Shown: positions 59,072-64,000 of the stretch, in pieces
Numbering within the stretch: the stretch's first letter is position 1
Layout of the letters: the number at the start of each line of letters is the position of its first letter
NCBI RefSeq assembly: GCF_900129555.1
Contig: NZ_FQWC01000002.1
Location: forward strand, 62,001 to 126,000
DNA from: Flavobacterium defluvii
GTDB taxonomy: Bacteria > Bacteroidota > Bacteroidia > Flavobacteriales > Flavobacteriaceae
Reading direction: 5' to 3'
Length of the DNA: 64,000 nt
Notes under the pieces: model-generated
The model's input: the letters and a program-made list of their open reading frames with translations, nothing else
Databases searched by the model: none
Told to the model about the DNA's origin: nothing
Position numbers and translations under genes: made by a program

Positions 59072-60484
59072 TTAACGAAGTTCTAAAAGTACAACATTTT
59101 CAACATGATGCGTTTGCGGAAACATATCAACCGGTCTTACGCGTGTTACCTTATATTTTTCGTCCATTAAAGCTAAATCACGTGCTTGCGTTGCAGAATT
59201 ACAGCTCACATATACTACTTTTTTAGGAGCAATTTTCAGGATTTGATCAATTACTGCAGCGTGCATTCCGTCTCTTGGCGGATCTGTAATAATAACGTCT
59301 GGTTTTCCGTGCTGTGCGATAAACGCTTCGTTGAATACGACTTTCATGTCTCCAACAAAAAACTCGCAATTGGTAATATTATTGCGTTCAGCATTTGCTT
59401 TAGCGTCTAAAATGGCTTCAGGAACGCTTTCTACACCAATAACTTTTTTTGCTTTTTTAGAAACAAACTGAGCAATAGTTCCCGTTCCGGTATATAAATC
59501 GTAAACTGTTTCATTTCCTGTTAATCCGGCAAAGTCACGTGTTATTTTGTACAATTCGTAAGCCTGATCAGAATTTGTCTGATAAAAAGATTTAGCATTG
59601 ATGCTAAATTTTAAACCTTCCATTTCTTCTAAGATGTAATCTCTTCCTTTGTAAAGTTTTATATCCTGATCGTAAATGGTATCATTTTGTTTTGCATTTA
59701 CAACATATTGTAATGAAGTAATTTGAGGAAATTTTTCGTATAAATGATCCAAAACCAATTCACGGTTAATTTTATCATCTTCAAAAAACTGAATCAAAAC
59801 CATGATTTCGCCTGTAGAAGCTGTACGAATCATTAAAGTTCGTAATAATCCTGAATGTTCTCTCGGATTAAAAAAAGCCAAATTATGCTCGTTGGCAAAA
59901 GCTCTGATTTCGTTTCTAATAGCGTTTGAAGGATCTTCCTGCAGATGACATTTTTCTATATCAAGAATTTTATCCCACATTTTCGGAATATGAAATCCTA
60001 AGGCATTTCTGTTTCCTAAATCTTCTGTGCTTCCAATTTCTTTTTCAGTTAACCAACGGCTGTTAGAAAACGAAAATTCCATTTTGTTTCTGTAGAAAAA
60101 CTGTTTTTCAGAACCTAAAATGGTTTCAAATTCCGGAAGTTCAACTTTTCCAATACGCTGTAAATGATTTTTTACTTCGTTTTGTTTGAAATACAATTGC
60201 TGGCTGTATTTCATATTCTGCCATTTACATCCACCGCAAACACCAAAATGCTCGCAGATTGGATCAACACGATGTTGAGATAATTCGTGAAATTTTACGG
60301 CTTTTCCTTCGTAATATGCTTTTCTTTTTTTAAATGTTTGTACATCAACAACATCGCCTGGAACGACATTCGGAATAAAGATAACTTTTCCGTCAGGAGC
60401 TTTTGCTACTGAAACACCTTTTGCTCCGGCATCAAGAACCTGAATTTGATGAAAGACAACTTTGTCTGTATTTTTTCTTCCCAT
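59072..60484 (-). CDS. rlmD: 23S rRNA (uracil-1939-C5)-methyltransferase RlmD-type
   Basis: A 470-residue RumA-family RNA m5U methyltransferase. An N-terminal TRAM domain (about 8-70) is followed by a [4Fe-4S] ligand set C77, C83, C86 (CEHFGVCGGCKWQ) and a fourth Cys in IEKCHLQ. The SAM domain has 'VYDLYTGTGTIAQF', and the catalytic cysteine is in VVYVSCNSATQARD. RlmD versus RlmC/TrmA is judged from the Cys cluster and length. It heads an operon with the DUF6452 and DUF6048 genes. A promoter right at its start codon suggests a leaderless mRNA. Confidence 0.9.
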   Translation of the reverse strand: MGRKNTDKVVFHQIQVLDAGAKGVSVAKAPDGKVIFIPNVVPGDVVDVQTFKKRKAYYEGKAVKFHELSQHRVDPICEHFGVCGGCKWQNMKYSQQLYFKQNEVKNHLQRIGKVELPEFETILGSEKQFFYRNKMEFSFSNSRWLTEKEIGSTEDLGNRNALGFHIPKMWDKILDIEKCHLQEDPSNAIRNEIRAFANEHNLAFFNPREHSGLLRTLMIRTASTGEIMVLIQFFEDDKINRELVLDHLYEKFPQITSLQYVVNAKQNDTIYDQDIKLYKGRDYILEEMEGLKFSINAKSFYQTNSDQAYELYKITRDFAGLTGNETVYDLYTGTGTIAQFVSKKAKKVIGVESVPEAILDAKANAERNNITNCEFFVGDMKVVFNEAFIAQHGKPDVIITDPPRDGMHAAVIDQILKIAPKKVVYVSCNSATQARDLALMDEKYKVTRVRPVDMFPQTHHVENVVLLELR

Positions 60485-60488
60485 AGCG

Positions 60489-60517
60489 CAAAAATAAGCC
60501 TTTGTAAACTTTTACAA
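60489..60517 (-). promoter_or_regulatory. Promoter of rlmD, possibly leaderless
   Basis: Minus-strand TATTTTTG (60496-60489) and TTG (60517-60515) are 18 nt apart, a good Bacteroidota promoter. The start codon is at 60484, only 4 nt beyond the -7 box, so transcription probably starts at or just before the ATG. Confidence 0.6.
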
Positions 60518-60579
60518 ATTTTATTTTCATAATATTTTGTCAAATTGTGTAATTTACTAGTTTAATAAACTTTAAAAGT

Positions 60580-60587
60580 TAACTTTG
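60580..60587 (+). promoter_or_regulatory. -7 element (TAACTTTG) for the histidine kinase
   Basis: TAACTTTG is 56 nt upstream of the ATG at 60644. No TTG at the expected spacing is seen. Confidence 0.4.
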
Positions 60588-60643
60588 TCGCTGATATTAA
60601 GCCCCAAGCTACAATATATAACCTATAGTTTTGTTATGTTTTT

Positions 60644-61693
60644 ATGAAATTGTATCATAATCTTTCACAAATTAGCTTTTTGAAAAAAAGTTATGCGTTT
60701 AAATTTTTATTTGTCGCATTTATAGGAATTCATATTCCGCTAATCGGAATCTTATTCTTTGTACTTTTTTTTGAACATACGATCTCTCCAACCTCGATTT
60801 TGATTTTTTCGCTGATAATGACATTATTAGCAACCGGGGCAACTCTTTTAGTTTTAAATCAGCTTATAAAACCCATTTCAATCGCTTCAAAATCATTAGA
60901 CGATTATAGAAATAATAGAAAATTATCAATTCTTCCAACAGATTATACAGATGAAGCCGGATTATTGATGTGTAATATTCAGGAATCTATTTATGAATCT
61001 GAAAGTTTTATAAACGAAAAACAGGATTTAATTTATATGCTTTCACATGATTTGAAAAACTTTGCCGGAAATCCTCAGGGTTTGGCCAAATTGATTTTGA
61101 GTGAAAATCCTTCGGAATCGATTAAACATTTGGCTGATTTAATTTGCGAATCGACTAATTTACAATTCCGATACATCGAAAACTTTATTAAGTTATTAAA
61201 AGAACAAGATCAGGTTGTAAAAACCAATCAGGAAATCAGAACTATTTCTTTTGAAAATATTCTGCCGTTTATAAACGAACAGGTTGAACAGCGATTAATC
61301 GATAAAAATATAATTCTGAATTTAAGCGTTGAAGTCAACGAAGCTAAACTGAGAATTGATGAAGGACTACTAGTTCAGGTTTTGGTAAATCTGATAAGTA
61401 ATGCTATTAAATTTTCGTATTTTGACAGTGTAGTAAAAGTGAGAATTTACAAAGAAAATTCAAATGTTGTAATTACGGTTGCTGATAGAGGAATTGGCTT
61501 TGATAAAAATCAGATTGAAGAATTATTTAAAAAATTCACCAAAATGAGCCGTCTTGGAACTGCTAATGAATCTTCAACCGGAATTGGACTATATTTATGT
61601 AAAAAGATTATTGAGAAAAACAGAGGGCAGCTTACAGCTGCAAGCGAAGGAAAAAATAAAGGTGCTGAATTTAAAATTGAATTTGAATTATAA
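60644..61693 (+). CDS. Orphan sensor histidine kinase
   Basis: A 349-residue membrane kinase. Two hydrophobic helices (about 20-44 and 50-71) enclose a very short external loop, so the signal is probably sensed within the membrane. A HAMP-like linker (about 75-125) is followed by the DHp domain with H135 in LSHDLKN and an HATPase_c domain: N-box 'VLVNLISNAIKF', G1 'VADRGIGFD' and G2 'STGIGLYLCKKI'. No response regulator is adjacent. The nearest small minus-strand ORF is 20 nt downstream. Confidence 0.92.
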   Translation: MKLYHNLSQISFLKKSYAFKFLFVAFIGIHIPLIGILFFVLFFEHTISPTSILIFSLIMTLLATGATLLVLNQLIKPISIASKSLDDYRNNRKLSILPTDYTDEAGLLMCNIQESIYESESFINEKQDLIYMLSHDLKNFAGNPQGLAKLILSENPSESIKHLADLICESTNLQFRYIENFIKLLKEQDQVVKTNQEIRTISFENILPFINEQVEQRLIDKNIILNLSVEVNEAKLRIDEGLLVQVLVNLISNAIKFSYFDSVVKVRIYKENSNVVITVADRGIGFDKNQIEELFKKFTKMSRLGTANESSTGIGLYLCKKIIEKNRGQLTAASEGKNKGAEFKIEFEL

Positions 61694-61713
61694 ATATTCA
61701 GATATTAAGAATT

Positions 61714-61812
61714 TTATTTTTTAGTTCTTTCTTCTATCGGGTCTTCATCATCTCTTTCGCGGGAAAGGATTAATAAACATACAATTTTTACGATAAAATT
61801 TAATCGTTCCAT
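61714..61812 (-). CDS. Possible small ORF (32 aa)
   Basis: A 32-codon frame on the minus strand, MERLNFIVKIVCLLILSRER followed by DDEDPIEERTKK. It has a short hydrophobic helix and a strongly charged tail; this composition is not random-looking. No family is known to me and no good promoter is seen. It may be a small membrane peptide or an artefact. Confidence 0.3.
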   Translation of the reverse strand: MERLNFIVKIVCLLILSRERDDEDPIEERTKK

Positions 61813-62185
61813 GGTTAATGAATTTTAGTTTGGTTTAGTATGAAGATGTTTGTTTATAAAAATGGTTGCGTAAAAAAAATAAAACTTATTTTTGAAGCAG
61901 TATACTATTTATCATCATTACTAAAAACTTCTTAATTTTTCTCTTATTTATATTCGTCTTGACATATTTATATAGTTTTTAATAAATACTATAAACTTTT
62001 GTAAAAACTAATATGATTTTTACGGCTTATTATTTCTTGCAAAGGATAGAATTTAGATAATACTAAAAAGCCATTTAAAGGCATAAAAGTAATATCATAA
62101 GATGAAGATTTGATTAACTTATCAAATATTGGATTTTAGACAAGCTAAGTTTTTAGGATTTTTTTGAAAATATTGACCAGTTATT
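61813..62185. other. AT-rich intergenic region without visible gene
   Basis: About 370 nt between the small ORF and the aldo/keto reductase. No terminator, tRNA, riboswitch or convincing ORF was found. Confidence 0.4.
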
Positions 62186-63172
62186 TTACCAAAGATGATG
62201 CACAGAAGGTTTTATATATTCGTTATAAATTTTATTCATTTCTGAAATTTTCTCTGCGCTTAGTTTAGGTAAATCGTAAACAGATAAGTTTGAAAGTACA
62301 TGACTTTCTTTTGAAGCTCCCGGAATGATACAGCTTATTTCATTAAAACTCAAAATCCATTGCAGAGCGACAGGAGCAAGATTTTCAGTTTCCGGAAACA
62401 ATGCTTTTAGTTTTTCAACAGCTTTTAATCCTAAATCATAATCGATTCCTGAAAAAGTTTCGCCTTTATCAAAAGCGTCCCCGTTTCTGTTGAAGTTTCT
62501 ATGATCCTGAGCGTCAAATGTCGTTTTTGCATCAAATTTACCTGTCAAAAGTCCGCTGGCAAGAGGAACTCTGGCAATAATTCCGATGTCTTTCTTTTTT
62601 GCTTCTGAAAAAAATAATTGTGAAGGACGCTGACGAAATAAATTAAAGATAATCTGAACCGTCGTTACGTTTGAATATTCGATTGCTTTTAAAGCTTCTT
62701 CAACTTTTTCGACACTTACGCCAAGATTTAAAATTTTCCCCTGATCTTTTAAACGATCAAACATTTCAAAGATTTCAGGTCGGTAATATACTTCGGTAGG
62801 AGGACAATGCAGCTGAATCAAATCTAAAGTTTCCAATCCTGTTCTTTTTAAACTGTCTTCAACAAATTTCTGAAGTACTTTTGGCTGATAGCCTTCATTC
62901 ACATGCGGATTAATCTGGCGACCGCATTTTGTGGCAAGATAAATACGTTCTGAACGCGAACGAATCACTCTTCCAACTGCAGTTTCGCTTAATCCGTTTT
63001 CATAAACATCTGCAGTATCAATAAAATTTACGCCATTGTCAATGGCTGTATTTATAAGTTCGTCTGCCGTTTTATTATTAAATCCGGAACCCCATTTCCC
63101 GCCAACCTGCCAGGTACCAAGAGAGATTTCTGAAATATTAAAGTTTGTTTTTCCGAGTTTTCTGTAGAGCAT
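62186..63172 (-). CDS. Aldo/keto reductase
   Basis: A 328-residue TIM-barrel oxidoreductase using NADPH. Catalytic tetrad: D and Y in 'DTADVYENGLSE', K in 'LATKCGR' and H in 'LIQLHCPPTE'. 'IIPGASKESHVLSNL' near the C-terminus binds the phosphate of NADPH. It belongs to the YghZ/Gcy-like group acting on aldehydes or sugars; substrate unknown. It stands alone and is flanked on both sides by repeat or empty spacers. Confidence 0.9.
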   Translation of the reverse strand: MLYRKLGKTNFNISEISLGTWQVGGKWGSGFNNKTADELINTAIDNGVNFIDTADVYENGLSETAVGRVIRSRSERIYLATKCGRQINPHVNEGYQPKVLQKFVEDSLKRTGLETLDLIQLHCPPTEVYYRPEIFEMFDRLKDQGKILNLGVSVEKVEEALKAIEYSNVTTVQIIFNLFRQRPSQLFFSEAKKKDIGIIARVPLASGLLTGKFDAKTTFDAQDHRNFNRNGDAFDKGETFSGIDYDLGLKAVEKLKALFPETENLAPVALQWILSFNEISCIIPGASKESHVLSNLSVYDLPKLSAEKISEMNKIYNEYIKPSVHHLW

Positions 63173-63183
63173 TTTTTTTCTTT

Positions 63184-63295
63184 TGAGGTACTAAGTTACT
63201 AAGGTTCTGAGGTGCTAAGTTTTTTTAAGTTGCTAAGCTTTTTATATTAAGTTTTTAAACTTAGAATCTTAGCGACTTAGAACCTTAGAACCTTT
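63184..63295. repeat. CTAAGGTTCTGAGG inverted word repeat, copy 3
   Basis: GAGGTACTAAGTTACTAAGG and TTCTGAGGTGCTAAG (63185-63219) are mirrored by CTTAGAATCTTAGCGACTTA and GAACCTTAGAACC (63260-63293). Same family as at 18914 and 56543. Confidence 0.7.
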
Positions 63296-63297
63296 TT

Positions 63298-64000
63298 TTA
63301 ATCAAATAAATCCGAAGATAAATATCTATCGCCGCGGTCGCAGATTACGGCAACGACAACACCAGATTCTAATTGTTCTGCGATTTTAAGAGCTACAGCA
63401 ACAGAACCGCCGCTGCTCATTCCGGCGAAAACACCTTCTTCAAGGGCTAATCTTTTTGTCATTTCCCGTGCTTCTTCTTCGCTTACATCAATAACAGTAT
63501 CTACTTTTGAAGCGTCGAAAATTTTGGGTAAATATTCCTGTGGCCATTTGCGGATTCCCGGAATCTGCGATCCGTCGCTTGGCTGAGCACCTACGATTTG
63601 TATCGCCGGATTTTTTTCTTTTAAATACGTCGATGTTCCAATGATAGTTCCCGTAGTTCCCATTGCAGATACGAAATGTGTTACAGTCCCATCGGTATCA
63701 TTCCAGATTTCCGGACCTGTTGTTTTGTAATGCGCTTTCCAGTTATCATCATTTGCAAACTGATTTAGCATAATATAGCCGCCTTGTTCTACTTTTTTAT
63801 CTGCATAATCCCTTGAGCCGATAATTCCTTCTTCTGCAGGTGTTAAAATAACTGTTGCGCCATAGGCACGCATAGTTTGTGTTCTTTCTTTTGTTGAATC
63901 TTCGGGTAAAACTAATTCGATTTCTATTCCGAATAATTGTGCAATCATGGCAAGGGCAATTCCAGTGTTACCACTTGTTGCTTCAATTAGTTTATCGCCT
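63298..64000 (-). CDS. cysM: Cysteine synthase B (5' end beyond the window)
   Basis: Makes cysteine from O-acetylserine (or O-phosphoserine) and sulfide/thiosulfate with PLP. The open frame runs past the ATG at 63948 to the window edge; the first visible residues are GDKLIEATSGNTGIALAM, so the true start and the PLP lysine lie outside. The substrate loop TSGNTG, 'TTGPEIW', 'VSAMGTTGTIIG' (PLP phosphate loop) and the end 'VVAVICDRGDRYLSSDLFD' are closer to CysM than CysK as I recall both. A repeat spacer separates it from the aldo/keto reductase. Confidence 0.93.
   Translation of the reverse strand, partial: GDKLIEATSGNTGIALAMIAQLFGIEIELVLPEDSTKERTQTMRAYGATVILTPAEEGIIGSRDYADKKVEQGGYIMLNQFANDDNWKAHYKTTGPEIWNDTDGTVTHFVSAMGTTGTIIGTSTYLKEKNPAIQIVGAQPSDGSQIPGIRKWPQEYLPKIFDASKVDTVIDVSEEEAREMTKRLALEEGVFAGMSSGGSVAVALKIAEQLESGVVVAVICDRGDRYLSSDLFD

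Noticed and set aside
61694..62185. tRNA or riboswitch in the long empty spacer
   Set aside because: Searched by eye for cloverleaf arms and GG-TTC elements; none found.

Overview
This window looks like chromosomal DNA of a Bacteroidota bacterium of the Flavobacterium type. The signs are an AT-rich sequence, a SusC/SusD polysaccharide-uptake pair, many lipoproteins with acidic residues just after the lipidated Cys, several TAnnTTTG-type -7 promoter boxes (some with a TTG about 18-21 nt upstream), few recognisable Shine-Dalgarno sites, and protein families I associate with Flavobacteriia (CBS/DUF294-exonuclease, DUF6048, DUF6452, DUF6146, DUF6095). The species assignment is recollection and inference, not a database result. 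I see no rRNA, tRNA, CRISPR array, insertion sequence or prophage.

Layout. 1-5724: the 3' end of a polysaccharide utilization locus (last codons of SusC, then SusD, a PKD/beta-sandwich surface lipoprotein, a surface GH16 and a small secreted GH16), most likely for a laminarin-type beta-glucan. 6039-8474: an RNA polymerase sigma factor, a 47-residue ORF and a TPR protein. 8491-15553: endonuclease III, a Bcp peroxiredoxin, a large uncharacterised protein, a TTG-start metallo-beta-lactamase-fold hydrolase, small envelope proteins, an esterase and a degenerate dihydroorotase. 15623-24223: a BatA/VWA membrane protein, a lactonase-fold protein, a DEAD-box-type helicase, a TIGR02757 protein, an aberrant ABC ATPase and small membrane or lipoproteins. 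24326-28135: serA, serC, an acyl-CoA reductase and a divergent ferredoxin. 28307-38658: a CarboxypepD_reg protein, a TonB receptor, ychF, envelope proteins, an FMN reductase, a transglutaminase-like protein and pncB. 38821-43456: parE-parC. 43601-49688: a small lipoprotein, the exonuclease plus cNMP/CBS/DUF294 pair, a coupled small-gene cluster and murQ. 49865-53549: a membrane AraC-type regulator and an outer-membrane receptor. 53742-64000: a ZIP transporter, methyltransferases, an Asp/Glu racemase, an rlmD-DUF6452-DUF6048 operon, an orphan histidine kinase, an aldo/keto reductase and a truncated cysM.

The strongest oddity is the LolD-like ABC ATPase at 21341-22219. About 70 residues, with two hydrophobic membrane-type helices and an internal repeat, lie between Walker A and the Q-loop, while all the ATPase motifs are kept. 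Other protein-level surprises are an endonuclease III without its iron-sulfur cysteines, a dihydroorotase relative without its metal-binding histidines, and a helicase with DEFD in place of DEAD.

The intergenic DNA is unusually patterned. Many spacers hold degenerate short words repeated in both orientations, often around a terminator, and some word families recur at distant loci. There are also REP-like palindromes, a 53-nt-period array of small palindromes, and two copies of a structured element with a GCGGAYAGC core.
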